A stretch of 64,000 nt of DNA from positions 250,233 to 314,232 of the forward strand of contig NZ_CP046188.1 in the NCBI RefSeq assembly GCF_012568245.1, read 5' to 3'. Under the pieces are notes generated by a model that worked only from the letters and a program-made list of their open reading frames with translations, was not told where the DNA came from and did not search any database. This document shows, piece after piece, positions 54,675-64,000 of this stretch. Made by a program: the position numbers and the translations under genes. This stretch comes from Enterobacteriaceae endosymbiont of Donacia thalassina (GTDB lineage: Bacteria; Pseudomonadota; Gammaproteobacteria; Enterobacterales; Enterobacteriaceae). Numbering within the stretch: the first letter of the stretch is position 1; each line of letters begins with the position of its first letter.

Positions 54675-56291
54675 ATGAAAAATATTAATCCGACAAAAAC
54701 TTTTTCTTGGAAAAAATTAAAAAATCATTTTCAGGAAATTAAAAAAATAACTATTAATGATTTATTTATAACTGATAAAAAAAGATTTGAAAATTTTTCA
54801 ATTAATTTTGAGAATATGATTCTTTTTGATTATTCAAAAAATATTCTTAATCAAAAAACTATAAATTATTTAGTAAATTTAGCAAAAGAAACTAAATGTT
54901 TTGATGCTATTTATTCAATGTTTAATGGTAAAAAAATTAATGTTACAGAACAACAATCAGTATTACATACTGCATTAAGATATAATAATCTAAATTTTTT
55001 TTTAAAAGATAAAAAAATATATAACAATATAGATAAAATTTTAGAAAAAATTAAAAATATTTCTAATGATATAATTTCAGAAAAATGGAAAGGTTATACA
55101 AATAAAAAAATAAAAAATATAATAAATATAGGAATAGGAGGTTCTCAATTAGGTCCTTTAATGGTTACAGAATCATTAAAATCATATAAGAATAAATTAA
55201 ATTTATTTTTTCTATCTAATATTGATCCTGATCAATTAATAAGTATTATTAATCAAATAAATCCGGAAGAAAGTTTATTTATTATTTCTTCAAAAACTTT
55301 TAGTACACAAGAAACAATAACTAACGCCTTAAGTATAAGAGAGTGGTTTTCAAAAAATATAAATACAAATTTAAACAAAAATATTTTTTCTAAACATTTT
55401 ATTGCAGTAACAAATAATATTAATGAAGCAATAAAATTTGGTATAGATAAAAAAAATATTTTACCATTATTATCTGAAATAGGAGGACGTTTTTCTTTAT
55501 GGTCTTCTATTGGAATTTTAATTTCTTTATCTATTGGTTTTAATAATTTTCAAAAATTATTACAAGGTGCAAATAAAATGGATTATCATTTTTTTTCTAC
55601 TCCTATAGAAAAAAATATTCCTATTATTATGGCATTAATTAGTATCTGGTATAGTAATTTTTGGAATACGGAAACAGAAGCAATAATTCCTTATTGTGAT
55701 AATATGCGTTTTTTACCATCCTATTTACAACAATTAAATATGGAATCTAATGGTAAGTCTATAGATAGAAATGGTAATAAAATAAAATACCAAACTAGCT
55801 CAATTATATGGGGTGATGTAGGTACTAACGGACAACATTCTTTTTTTCAAATGTTACATCAAGGAACTAAATTAATACCATGTGATTTTATAGCTACAGC
55901 TATACCTAATCATAATAAATATAAAAATCATCATACTAAACTTATTGCAAATTATATTGCACAAACAAAGGCACTAGCTTTTGGAAATATTAATGATTAT
56001 ATATGTAAACAAAATATATATCAATGTTGTTTTGGAAATAAACCAAGTAATTCTATTTTTTTAAAGAAAATAACTCCTTATAATTTAGGATTATTAATTT
56101 CATATTATGAACACAAAATTTTTATACAAGGAGTAATTTTAAATATATTTTCTTTTGATCAATGGGGAGTTGAATTAGGTAAAAAAATAACTAATTATTT
56201 AGTTGAAAACATAAATAAAAATATTCAAAAAATAATTAAATATGATGATTCTTCTAAGGGATTAATTAATTTTTATAAATATTTTAATTAA
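54675..56291 (+). CDS. pgi: Glucose-6-phosphate isomerase
   Basis: Pgi interconverts glucose 6-phosphate and fructose 6-phosphate in glycolysis. The 538 residues match E. coli (549). NIGIGGSQLGPLMVTESL near residue 152, ISSKTFSTQETITNA near 208, EIGGRFSLWSSIGI near 270, MESNGKSIDRNG near 358, and GTNGQHSFFQMLHQGTKLIPCDFI near 385 with catalytic residues are present, and the catalytic Lys in QWGVELGKK near 510. It stands alone and is convergent with deaD. Its position next to ybfF is not the E. coli one (pgm/seqA lie there). Confidence 0.97.
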   Translation: MKNINPTKTFSWKKLKNHFQEIKKITINDLFITDKKRFENFSINFENMILFDYSKNILNQKTINYLVNLAKETKCFDAIYSMFNGKKINVTEQQSVLHTALRYNNLNFFLKDKKIYNNIDKILEKIKNISNDIISEKWKGYTNKKIKNIINIGIGGSQLGPLMVTESLKSYKNKLNLFFLSNIDPDQLISIINQINPEESLFIISSKTFSTQETITNALSIREWFSKNINTNLNKNIFSKHFIAVTNNINEAIKFGIDKKNILPLLSEIGGRFSLWSSIGILISLSIGFNNFQKLLQGANKMDYHFFSTPIEKNIPIIMALISIWYSNFWNTETEAIIPYCDNMRFLPSYLQQLNMESNGKSIDRNGNKIKYQTSSIIWGDVGTNGQHSFFQMLHQGTKLIPCDFIATAIPNHNKYKNHHTKLIANYIAQTKALAFGNINDYICKQNIYQCCFGNKPSNSIFLKKITPYNLGLLISYYEHKIFIQGVILNIFSFDQWGVELGKKITNYLVENINKNIQKIIKYDDSSKGLINFYKYFN

Positions 56292-56331
56292 AATTTATTT
56301 TAATAATAGAAGTTATATATATTAATATAGT

Positions 56332-56354
56332 AATATTTTATTATTTAAAATATT
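56332..56354. terminator. Possible terminator between convergent pgi and deaD
   Basis: AATATTTTA (56332-56340), loop TTATT, TAAAATATT (56346-56354). The right arm covers the deaD stop codon and last codons. A/T only, so the structure is weak. Confidence 0.35.
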
Positions 56355-58032
56355 TTCTTTTAAATTTTGAATTTAAATTTTTATAATTCTTTTTAAATAT
56401 TAATTTTAAATTAATATTTTTATTTAAAATTGTAATATTTTTAGAATACTTTACAATATTATTTTTAATATTAGGAGATAATTCAATAGTAGAATAATTA
56501 GTAAATAATTTTATATTACCAAGATCATTACTATTTATTTGAAGTTCATTAATAATTGCGCCGACAATATGTCGAACTTCTACTTTATCTTTTTTTCCTA
56601 TATTAATTTGATAAGTTTCCATATATTTTTTTATTTTTCTATATTTTTTAGTATATTTATTCTTATTAAAATATATTTTTTTATTAAATATTTTTTTTGA
56701 GTTAATTGTATCAGGAGGTAAAATTAAAGATTTTTTACCTTGAGATAATTTTAATAAAATTATAATTAATGTTTCTTTATTTATATTATTTTTTATAATT
56801 AATGTTGATATAATATCTTGATATTTACTTAAATCGATATTTTTAATTAATTTTGATTCTTCTTCTATTTTTTTGATAAATTTTTCTAATCTTTTTTCAC
56901 ATAAAATTTTATTATTAGGTAATAATATTTCATCAATATGATATTTAATTTTATGTTCAATATTTTTAAGTAATCTTCGTTCTTTATATTCAATAAATGT
57001 TAAAGATTTACCTTGTCTACCTGCTCTTCCAGTTCTTCCTATACGATGGATATATGTTTCAATATCCATTGGTATATCGTAATTTATAACTAAATTAATT
57101 CTATTTACATCTAATCCCCTTGCAGCAATATCAGTAGCAATTAAAATATCTAATTTCCCATTTCTAAATTTTTCTAATGTTTGTTCTCTATTATTCTGAT
57201 TCATATCTCCGTTTAATGCTGCGCCATTATAATTAAATTGTTTTAAGATATCAGCTATTTCTATTGTTAGAGTTTTAGTTTTAACAAAAATTAAAACTGC
57301 ATTAAAATTTTCTGTTTCTAAAAATTTCATTAAAGCATCGATTTTTTTACCATATATTAAACAATATGTTTGTTTTATATTTGGAATTGTTTTAACATTT
57401 GTTTTTATAGATATTTCATATGGATGTATCATGAATTTTTTAGTTATATTTTTAATTCTTTTAGGCATAGTTGCAGAAAATAATGAAGTTTGATGTTTTT
57501 TAGGTATTGTAGATAATATTTTTTCTACATCTTCAATAAATCCCATTCTTAACATTTCATCTGCTTCATCTATAACTAAACTAGTTAATTTAGATAAATT
57601 AACTGTTTTTCTTTGGATATGATCTAGTAACCGTCCTGGAGTAGCTATAATAATTTGAACACCTAAATGTAAACGTTTAAATTGTATATGATAAGATTGT
57701 CCACCATATAAAGCTAAAATATTAATTCCATTTATATATTTTGCAAATATAGATGTTGCTTTAGTTACTTGTATCGCTAATTCTCTTGTAGGTGTCAAAA
57801 TTAATATTTGAGTTTTTTTGATAGATATATTTAAATTATTTAATAATGGTAATATAAATGCAGCAGTTTTACCACTACCTGTTTGTGCTATTCCTAATAC
57901 ATCTTTTCCTAATAATAAATATGGAATACATTTTTTTTGTATAGGAGATGGTTCTACATACCCTATATCATTTAATGCTTTTAATAAAAATTTATTTAAA
58001 CCAAGTGTGCTAAAAGTAATAATATTTGTCAT
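56341..58032 (-). CDS. deaD: ATP-dependent RNA helicase DeaD (CsdA)
   Basis: DeaD is a DEAD-box helicase of 50S assembly, mRNA decay and cold growth. The 563 residues are shorter than E. coli (629) because the Arg/Gly-rich tail is missing. The Q motif GYVEPSPIQKKC near residue 25, motif I AQTGSGKT near 54, DEAD near 157, SAT near 188, ALNGDMNQNNREQTLEKF near 265 and HRIGRTGRAGR near 330 are intact; the C-terminal RNA-binding domain (about 475-550) with VEVRHIVGAI is kept. In E. coli nlpI separates pnp and deaD; here nlpI is gone and a 285-bp spacer remains. Confidence 0.95.
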   Translation of the reverse strand: MTNIITFSTLGLNKFLLKALNDIGYVEPSPIQKKCIPYLLLGKDVLGIAQTGSGKTAAFILPLLNNLNISIKKTQILILTPTRELAIQVTKATSIFAKYINGINILALYGGQSYHIQFKRLHLGVQIIIATPGRLLDHIQRKTVNLSKLTSLVIDEADEMLRMGFIEDVEKILSTIPKKHQTSLFSATMPKRIKNITKKFMIHPYEISIKTNVKTIPNIKQTYCLIYGKKIDALMKFLETENFNAVLIFVKTKTLTIEIADILKQFNYNGAALNGDMNQNNREQTLEKFRNGKLDILIATDIAARGLDVNRINLVINYDIPMDIETYIHRIGRTGRAGRQGKSLTFIEYKERRLLKNIEHKIKYHIDEILLPNNKILCEKRLEKFIKKIEEESKLIKNIDLSKYQDIISTLIIKNNINKETLIIILLKLSQGKKSLILPPDTINSKKIFNKKIYFNKNKYTKKYRKIKKYMETYQINIGKKDKVEVRHIVGAIINELQINSNDLGNIKLFTNYSTIELSPNIKNNIVKYSKNITILNKNINLKLIFKKNYKNLNSKFKRKYFK

Positions 58033-58130
58033 GTAGTATAATGCCTATTTAAATGAGTATATAATTAAAAATTTAATATAAGTAATTATATAATAATTAT
58101 TTGATGGGGGTATAAAAATTAACAATTACA

Positions 58131-58164
58131 TTGTAATTATGTTTTATATTAAACATAATTACAA
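58131..58164. repeat. 14-bp perfect hairpin in the pnp-deaD spacer
   Basis: TTGTAATTATGTTT (58131-58144), loop TATATT, AAACATAATTACAA (58151-58164). The neighbouring AATTACA/TGTAATT (58124-58130 and 58132-58138) can form a competing fold. It lies in the 285-bp gap left by nlpI loss. It could end pnp transcription or shape the deaD leader. Confidence 0.55.
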
Positions 58165-58317
58165 ATATTAAAATTATTTTATATAAATAATTATTTTACA
58201 ATTAATTTTTTATAAATGACTATATTTAGTAAATATTTATATTTTGAAATATTATTGATTAAAATCATTTATGTAATTATTTGTAAATAATTTTTTATAA
58301 AATAAATTTTTAAAAAA

Positions 58318-60414
58318 TTACATTTTGTTGATAGCAGCTTTTATGCTTAATCTTATTCTTCCTTGTTTATCAATTTCCATAACTTTTACAATTACATTTT
58401 GTAATAATTGTAAATAATCACTTACTTTATTTACATGTTGATTAGTAATTTGAGAAATGTGTACTAAACCTTCTTTTCCATTACCAATTGAAATAAAAGC
58501 ACCAAAATCAACAATACGTACAACTTTTCCATTATATATTTGCCCTACAATGATATCTGCTGTAATTTCTTCTATACGTCGAATTGCAAACTTAATTTTT
58601 TCATTATTTTTAGCAGCAATTTTTACAATTCCACTATCTTCTATTTCAATAATTGTATCAGTTTCTTCAGTTAAAGCTCTAATAACAGATCCTCCTTTAC
58701 CTATCATATCTTTAATTTTTTCTGGATTAATTTTTATAGTATGTATTCTTGGGGCAAATTCTGAAATGTTTTTTTTAGGAATAGGAATAGCTTGTTTCAT
58801 TACCTTTAAAATATGTAATCTAGCTAATCTTGCTTGAAATAAAGCTAATTTTATTATTTTATATGTAATTCCTTCTATTTTCATATCCATTTGTAAAGCA
58901 GTAATTCCCTTTTTAGTACCTGCTACTTTAAAATCCATATCACCTAAATGATCTTCATCACCTAAAATATCGGATAATACTATAAAATTATTTTTTTCTT
59001 TAATTAAACCCATAGCTATACCAGCGACAGCATCTTTAATTGGAATACCTGCATCCATCATTGCTAATGATGCTCCACATACTGAAGCCATAGAAGAAGA
59101 ACCATTAGATTCTGTAATTTCAGATACGATACGAATAGTATAAGGAAATATATCTAAATTAGGCATTACTGGTATTAAAGATTTTTTTGCTAAATTTCCA
59201 TGACCAATTTCACGTCTTTTAGGAGAACTAATTATTCCAATTTCACCAACAGAATAAGGAGGAAAATTATAATGAAATAAAAAATGGTCTGTTTTATTAT
59301 TAAGTATATCATCTAAAGTTTGTGCATCTCTAGTTGTTCCTAATGTTGCAGTTACTAAAGATTGTGTTTCACCTCTTGTAAATAAAGCAGAACCGTGTGT
59401 TCTTGGAAGAATACCTATACGTATATCTAAATTACGTATCATATCATGTTCACGTCCATCAATTCTTAAATTTTTTTCTATAATATTTTTTCGAACTATT
59501 TTTTTTTCTAATTCATAAAAAATTTCATTTAAATAATAAATAGAAATATTATCATATTCTTTTTCTTCTTTAATTAATTCAAGAATATTTAATTTAATAG
59601 AATTAATTTTTTTCATTCTATCTTGTTTTTCTTTAATATTATATGCTTTTACTAATTTTTTATAAGATAAAAGATAAATTTTTTCTTTAAGTTTCTCATT
59701 TAAAGGATATAAAATCCATTTATAAGATTTTTTTTTTACTTTATCACATAATTGAATAATATTATTAATTAAAATTTGTTGTTGATTATGTCCATATATT
59801 ATAGCATCTAAAATTTGTTTTTCAGTTAATAAATTAGATTTGGCTTCTACCATTAAAATAGCTTTTTGAGTACTAGTAACAATTAAATCTAATGAACTAT
59901 TTTTCATTTCTTGAATATTAGGATTTAGTATATATTTATTATTAATATAACCAACACGTGCAGTACCAAACGGGCCATTAAATGGAATACCAGCTAAATT
60001 TAAAACTGTAGATGCACCAATAATAGCTACAATATCAGGATTAATTTCAGGATTTACTGACATTACAGTTGCAATAATCTGAATTTCATTTAAAAAACCT
60101 TTTTTAAATAAAGGTCTTATAGGACGATCAATTAAACGAGAAATTAAAATTTCACTTTCACTAGGTCTTCCTTCTCTACGAAAAAAATTTCCAGGGATAC
60201 GACCAGCAGCGTATAATTTTTCTTGATAATGTACAGATAGAGGAAAGAAATTTTGTTCTAATTTTACTTCATTATTTACTACTAATGTAACAAAAACAGC
60301 AGTATCATCAATACTAACCATTACAGATGATGTTGCTTGTCTAGCTATCATTCCTGTTTCGATAGTTACAGTATTATTACCATAACAAAATCTATGAATA
60401 ATCGGGTTTAACAA
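58318..60414 (-). CDS. pnp: Polyribonucleotide nucleotidyltransferase (PNPase)
   Basis: PNPase is a 3'-5' phosphorolytic exoribonuclease and part of the degradosome. The 698 residues match E. coli (711). Two RNase PH domains flank a helical linker: [27 protein letters not shown] near residue 60 and [22 protein letters not shown] near 335, [25 protein letters not shown] near 445 and the catalytic Asp region [19 protein letters not shown] near 485. A KH domain ([10 protein letters not shown] near 560) and an S1 domain (about 620-690) close it. It follows rpsO, as in E. coli. DeaD downstream is also a degradosome-linked protein. Confidence 0.97.
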   Translation of the reverse strand: MLNPIIHRFCYGNNTVTIETGMIARQATSSVMVSIDDTAVFVTLVVNNEVKLEQNFFPLSVHYQEKLYAAGRIPGNFFRREGRPSESEILISRLIDRPIRPLFKKGFLNEIQIIATVMSVNPEINPDIVAIIGASTVLNLAGIPFNGPFGTARVGYINNKYILNPNIQEMKNSSLDLIVTSTQKAILMVEAKSNLLTEKQILDAIIYGHNQQQILINNIIQLCDKVKKKSYKWILYPLNEKLKEKIYLLSYKKLVKAYNIKEKQDRMKKINSIKLNILELIKEEKEYDNISIYYLNEIFYELEKKIVRKNIIEKNLRIDGREHDMIRNLDIRIGILPRTHGSALFTRGETQSLVTATLGTTRDAQTLDDILNNKTDHFLFHYNFPPYSVGEIGIISSPKRREIGHGNLAKKSLIPVMPNLDIFPYTIRIVSEITESNGSSSMASVCGASLAMMDAGIPIKDAVAGIAMGLIKEKNNFIVLSDILGDEDHLGDMDFKVAGTKKGITALQMDMKIEGITYKIIKLALFQARLARLHILKVMKQAIPIPKKNISEFAPRIHTIKINPEKIKDMIGKGGSVIRALTEETDTIIEIEDSGIVKIAAKNNEKIKFAIRRIEEITADIIVGQIYNGKVVRIVDFGAFISIGNGKEGLVHISQITNQHVNKVSDYLQLLQNVIVKVMEIDKQGRIRLSIKAAINKM

Positions 60415-60473
60415 AATAAATATCCTTTAAATAAAAATTTTTATTTATATAAATAAAATAAATTAATTTTAAA

Positions 60474-60493
60474 ATCTCTAGTTCAATAGAGAT
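60474..60493 (-). terminator. Hairpin between rpsO and pnp
   Basis: On the minus strand ATCTCTA, loop TTGAAC, TAGAGAT is followed by TTTTAAAATT. It begins 15 bases after the rpsO stop. In E. coli this place holds the rpsO terminator t1 and the RNase III site that controls pnp; a similar role is inferred from position only. Confidence 0.5.
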
Positions 60494-60508
60494 AATGTAA
60501 AAATATAT

Positions 60509-60778
60509 TTATCTTCTTAACCCTAAATTTTCAATCAATATATTATAATTGTATAAATTTTTTTTTTTTAAATAATTTAACAATTTTCTTCGTTGTGATA
60601 TCATATGTAAAAGTCCTCGGCGACTATGGTGATCTTTTTTATGAATTGTAAAATGTTTATGAAGATAATTAATTTTAAATGTTAACAAAGCTATTTGTAC
60701 TTTTGTTGATCCTTTATCTTTAGAATTATTTGCATATTGTTTTATTATTTTTGTTTTTTTTTCTGCATTTAAGTACAT
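60509..60778 (-). CDS. rpsO: 30S ribosomal protein S15
   Basis: S15 is a primary 16S rRNA-binding protein of the platform. The 89 residues equal the E. coli form. [55 protein letters not shown] sequence is the hallmark: residues [10 protein letters not shown] near 24, [12 protein letters not shown] near 42 and [10 protein letters not shown] near 62. It is upstream of pnp. The truB gene, which lies between rbfA and rpsO in E. coli, is absent, leaving a 221-bp spacer. Confidence 0.97.
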   Translation of the reverse strand: MYLNAEKKTKIIKQYANNSKDKGSTKVQIALLTFKINYLHKHFTIHKKDHHSRRGLLHMISQRRKLLNYLKKKNLYNYNILIENLGLRR

Positions 60779-60999
60779 AACTTAACTCCATTAAATTATT
60801 TATAAATTAATAAAATTTATTAATTTAAATTTTATTATATAATTTTTGTTATTAATTTGATAAATTTAAATAAAATTAAAAATATATTTTTTAAATATAT
60901 GAAATATTTCTTAATTTATTAAAAATAATAATTTTATTTATTGTCTATTACTTATTTTTTAAAAAAAATAAGGTAAATATAATTTATTATTTTGATAGT

Positions 61000-61386
61000 T
61001 TATAATTTACTTTTTTTAATTTTTAAGTTATTTAAAATATTACTAATATATTTACCTTCTTTTAATGAATAATCTAAAAAAAATTTTATTTTTGGTATTT
61101 TACGTAATTTTATTTTTTTTTTAAGAATATATCTAATATATTCTGTAATTTTATTGAGATAAAAAAGTGAATTTTTTTTAATTTTTAATTTTTCTTCTTT
61201 ATATGACAATATTATAAAAATTTTTGCATATGAAAAATCTTTTGATATTATTATATCAGTTATAGTACTAAATTTATTGATTCTTGTATCATTAAGATTA
61301 TTTTGTATTATTTTTGCTATTTGTTTCTTTAATTCATATGCGATACGTTTATTACGATACAATAAAATACTCCTTTTTATATACAT
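61000..61386 (-). CDS. rbfA: 30S ribosome-binding factor RbfA
   Basis: RbfA binds the late 30S precursor and helps 16S 5' end maturation, especially in the cold. The 128 residues match E. coli (133). RNKRIAYELKKQIAKIIQ near residue 12, DIIISKDFSYAKIFI near 44, and the KH-fold end RKIPKIKFFLDYSLKEGKYISNIL near 97 are conserved in pattern, including the FxxDxSxxxG signature. It is between infB and rpsO on one strand. The acidic C-terminal tail is replaced by lysines. Confidence 0.9.
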   Translation of the reverse strand: MYIKRSILLYRNKRIAYELKKQIAKIIQNNLNDTRINKFSTITDIIISKDFSYAKIFIILSYKEEKLKIKKNSLFYLNKITEYIRYILKKKIKLRKIPKIKFFLDYSLKEGKYISNILNNLKIKKSKL

Positions 61387-61423
61387 TTCAGATTAATATA
61401 ATTAAAAGTAATTTTTTCGAAAA

Positions 61424-63763
61424 TTATTTTTTTATAAGTTCAATTTTTTCAAAAATTTCTATTTTATCTCCTGTATGAATATTATTAAAATTTTTAATAC
61501 TTATTCCACATTCCATACCATTACGAACTTCATTTACACTTTCTTTAAATCTTCTTAAAGAATCTATATTTCCTTTATAAATAATTTTATTATTTCTAAA
61601 TAATTTAATTAAATTATTACGTTTTATTATTCCATATGTTACTATACAACCAGCTATAATACCGCTTTTAGGAATAGTAAAGATACTTCTAACTTCTGCT
61701 AATCCTAGAATTAATTCTTTATATTTGGGAGTTAGAATATTTTGTATATATTTTTTCATATAATTAATTAAATCATAAATAATTGTAAAAAATATAACTT
61801 GTATACTTTCCATTTTTATTATATTTTTTATTATATTATTTGATTTTACATTAAAACCAATAATAATTACATTTTTTTCAGCATTAGCAATTGCCATGGA
61901 AATATCTGTTTCAGTAATTTCTCCAACGCCAGAATAAATAATTTTTATATGAATATTATCATTAGATAAATTTATTAATGTATTTTTAATAGCTTCTACA
62001 GAACCTTGTACGTCTGCTTTTAATAAAAGATTTATTTCATGAATATTTTTATGATCTAAATTTAAAAATTCTTTTCTAAATTGTTTTTGTTTATCAGCTA
62101 ATTTTATTTCTCTATATTTATTTTTTCTATATAATGCTATTTCCTTAGCTTGTTTTTCATTATTTACTACTATTAAATTATCACCAGCATATGGAATTTC
62201 TGATAAACCTAAAATTTTAATAGGAGTTGAAGGTCCTGCTTGTAAAATATCTAATCCTTTACAATTTATTAATCCTTTTATTTTTCCATAAGTACATCCA
62301 CAAAGTACTATATCCCCTTTTTTTAACATACCTTCTTTAATTAAAATATTAGCTATAGGACCTTTTCCTTTGTCTAAATAAGATTCAATAACAATTCCTT
62401 TTGCAGCTCCTTGATTAATAGCTTTTAATTCTAATATTTCAGCTTGTAATAAAATAGCATTTAATAATTTATTTATTCCTTCTCCAGTTTTAGCTGAAAT
62501 TTTAACAAAAATATTATCTCCACCCCATTCTTCAGAAATAATATTATATCTACTTAATTCATTTTTTATTTTTTTAAAATTTGAAATTTTTTTATCAATT
62601 TTATTAATTGCAACTATTATTGGTACTTTATTTTTTTTAGCATGTTCTATTGCTTCTATAGTTTGAGGCATTATACCATCATCAATAGCAATAACTAATA
62701 CTATAATATCTGTAATTTGACTACCTCTAAATCTCATAGAAGTAAAAGATTCATGACCTGGAGTATCAAGAAATGTTATTTTTTTATTATTAAATTTTAT
62801 TTCATATGTATTTATATATTGAGTAATACCTCCTGCTTCTTTTGCAGTAATATTACTTGAAAAAATATAATCTAATAATGAAGTTTTTCCATGATCTACA
62901 TGTCCCATAATTGTTACTATTGGAGGACGAATAATTGGTAATATATTAATATTATTTTTATTAATTAATATTTTTTCTATATCATTCTCACAACGTAATG
63001 TAACTTTATGTCCCATTTCTTCTGCTATTAATTGAGCTGTTTCCTGATCTAATTGTTGATTTATATTCGAAAATTTTTCCCCCATATTAATTAAAATTTT
63101 TATCAATTCTGTATTTTTTACAGCCATCTTATTAGATAATTCAGTAATACTAATTGTATCATTAATAATGATATTACGATTAATGTTTTTTATTGGTTTA
63201 TTAAAATTTTGATATAATTTAGAAAAATTTTTCTTGTATTTATTATTAATAATTTTTTTTTTATTTTCTTTATTATTTTTATATTTTTTATTTTTATTAA
63301 AAACATCAATATTTAATTTTTTATTTTTATAATATTTTTTATTTTTATGTATTTTTTTTTTATTTAATTCTAAATTTTTTTTATAATCTAAATTATAGAT
63401 TTTTTTATTATTATTTTTAATAAATGATTTAAATTTTGTTAGTTTTTTTTTTTTTGATAAAAAATGATTCGTATTTTTAAGTGATGTTTGTAATAAATTT
63501 TTTTTATTTTTTGATAAAGAAACTTTTTTCTTAATTAAGAATGTATTAAATTGTTTTTTTTTTATATTTAATAATTTTAAATTTTTTATTTTTTTATTTT
63601 TTAAATATATTAAAAATTTTTTTTTTTCTTCTTTATTAACTAGATCATTTTCTAATTTAGAAATACCTAAATTAGCAAAATATTTAATTATATTTTTTAC
63701 TGAAATTTTAATTTCACTAGCTAATAATTTTATAGTTATAACAGCATCAATAGCATCAATCAT
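61424..63763 (-). CDS. infB: Translation initiation factor IF-2
   Basis: IF-2 is the GTPase that brings initiator tRNA to the ribosome. The 779 residues are shorter than E. coli (890). The N1 subdomain (about 8-55) is kept; residues 60-195 are a low-complexity Lys/Asn linker in place of the Ala/Glu/Arg-rich one, with a 13-A run at 63443-63455. The second IF2N domain is followed by the G domain: GHVDHGKTSLLDY near 285, DTPGHESF near 334, NKID near 388, and C-terminal domains to the end. The start follows AGGAG (63772-63776). It lies 29 bases after nusA in the nusA-infB-rbfA-rpsO-pnp order. Confidence 0.97.
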   Translation of the reverse strand: MIDAIDAVITIKLLASEIKISVKNIIKYFANLGISKLENDLVNKEEKKKFLIYLKNKKIKNLKLLNIKKKQFNTFLIKKKVSLSKNKKNLLQTSLKNTNHFLSKKKKLTKFKSFIKNNNKKIYNLDYKKNLELNKKKIHKNKKYYKNKKLNIDVFNKNKKYKNNKENKKKIINNKYKKNFSKLYQNFNKPIKNINRNIIINDTISITELSNKMAVKNTELIKILINMGEKFSNINQQLDQETAQLIAEEMGHKVTLRCENDIEKILINKNNINILPIIRPPIVTIMGHVDHGKTSLLDYIFSSNITAKEAGGITQYINTYEIKFNNKKITFLDTPGHESFTSMRFRGSQITDIIVLVIAIDDGIMPQTIEAIEHAKKNKVPIIVAINKIDKKISNFKKIKNELSRYNIISEEWGGDNIFVKISAKTGEGINKLLNAILLQAEILELKAINQGAAKGIVIESYLDKGKGPIANILIKEGMLKKGDIVLCGCTYGKIKGLINCKGLDILQAGPSTPIKILGLSEIPYAGDNLIVVNNEKQAKEIALYRKNKYREIKLADKQKQFRKEFLNLDHKNIHEINLLLKADVQGSVEAIKNTLINLSNDNIHIKIIYSGVGEITETDISMAIANAEKNVIIIGFNVKSNNIIKNIIKMESIQVIFFTIIYDLINYMKKYIQNILTPKYKELILGLAEVRSIFTIPKSGIIAGCIVTYGIIKRNNLIKLFRNNKIIYKGNIDSLRRFKESVNEVRNGMECGISIKNFNNIHTGDKIEIFEKIELIKK

Positions 63764-63792
63764 GCTGCCTACTCCTCTATTGTCAAAATTGA

Positions 63793-64000
63793 TTATGTAT
63801 CATTTTTTTTATTAAACCAACAAATATTTCGTGCAGACATAATGATTTTTCCTGCTTTTATTTTATCTAGATTATCTATATCAGATATATCTTCAATACT
63901 TTGTTCTGCTAATTTTTCAATAGTTAAAATTCCTTTATTTATTAAATATTCAGATAATTTATTATTCATTCCTTTAAGTTTTAATAAATTTTTTTTAAAT
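63793..64000 (-). CDS. nusA: Transcription termination/antitermination protein NusA, C-terminal fragment
   Basis: Only the last 68 or so residues are in the window; the rest continues past 64000. The segment has the second acidic repeat of NusA: LKGMNNKLSEYLINKGILTI, then AEQSIEDISDIDNLDKI, and the highly typical end KIIMSARNICWFN, stop at 63793. E. coli ends IMAARNICWFGDEA. It is directly upstream of infB, as in the enteric operon. The presence of the C-terminal repeats means the gammaproteobacterial form that binds the alpha subunit is kept. Confidence 0.93.
   Translation of the reverse strand, partial: FKKNLLKLKGMNNKLSEYLINKGILTIEKLAEQSIEDISDIDNLDKIKAGKIIMSARNICWFNKKNDT

Noticed and set aside
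57818..58036. Plus-strand frame opposite the deaD start
   Set aside because: It overlaps the conserved Q motif and motif I of deaD on the other strand and has no independent support.

Overview
The window is a strongly A+T-rich stretch of chromosome (roughly four fifths A+T by eye) carrying only conserved housekeeping genes of gammaproteobacterial, Enterobacterales-like type. Protein order, length and residue-level similarity to Escherichia coli, the Lys/Asn/Ile/Phe-rich proteins, the missing neighbours inside otherwise conserved operons, and the absence of mobile elements, prophage or defence genes all point to a reduced-genome obligate insect endosymbiont of the Buchnera/Blochmannia class. 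I cannot name the genus from sequence alone.

Layout. 1-5.7 kb: the macromolecular synthesis operon rpsU-dnaG-rpoD (rpoD cut by the window edge), divergent tsaD and uppP, then cca. 5.7-8.6 kb: ribB, a tRNA cluster Arg(CCG)-His(GTG)-Pro(TGG), rho and trxA. 8.9-14.9 kb: dksA, the ABC exporter pair yadG-yadH, sodA, aroE-tsaC, def-fmt. 14.9-28.6 kb: the complete alpha, spc and S10 ribosomal operons (28 genes, including the short rpmJ and the GTG-started rpmD). 28.8-33.7 kb: ruvX, yggT, hemW, trmB, yggX, an orphan tRNA-Ile/tRNA-Ala pair, rmuC. 33.7-34.6 kb: a decayed region with a broken frame. 34.6-42.4 kb: asnS, a general porin, gloC, rpsA, aroA, serC. 42.4-51.4 kb: rodA, mrdA, holA, leuS, ybeY, miaB and tRNAs Met-Leu-Gln. 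51.5-64 kb: glnS, fldA, ybfF, pgi, deaD, pnp, rpsO, rbfA, infB and the 3' end of nusA.

How the genes work together. Most serve translation: ribosomal proteins, initiation and maturation factors (infB, rbfA, ybeY), formyl-methionine handling (def, fmt), three aminoacyl-tRNA synthetases, and tRNA maturation (cca, tsaC/tsaD, miaB, trmB). None of the eight tRNA genes encodes its 3' CCA, so Cca is needed to finish each of them. The uppP, rodA and mrdA genes indicate a peptidoglycan wall and rod shape; the porin shows a retained outer membrane. The aroA, aroE, serC and ribB genes are parts of aromatic amino acid, serine/pyridoxal and riboflavin synthesis and are the likeliest traces of a nutritional role.

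I found no new multi-gene system. The signals most worth a second look are a LeuRS whose editing domain has lost its key motifs, a 14-A run inside the essential rplW gene together with other long poly(A) tracts, a porin with a rebuilt constriction loop, a WCNPC thioredoxin, the eroded trmB, the broken frame at 33.8-34.4 kb, and several perfect hairpins that look like intrinsic terminators.
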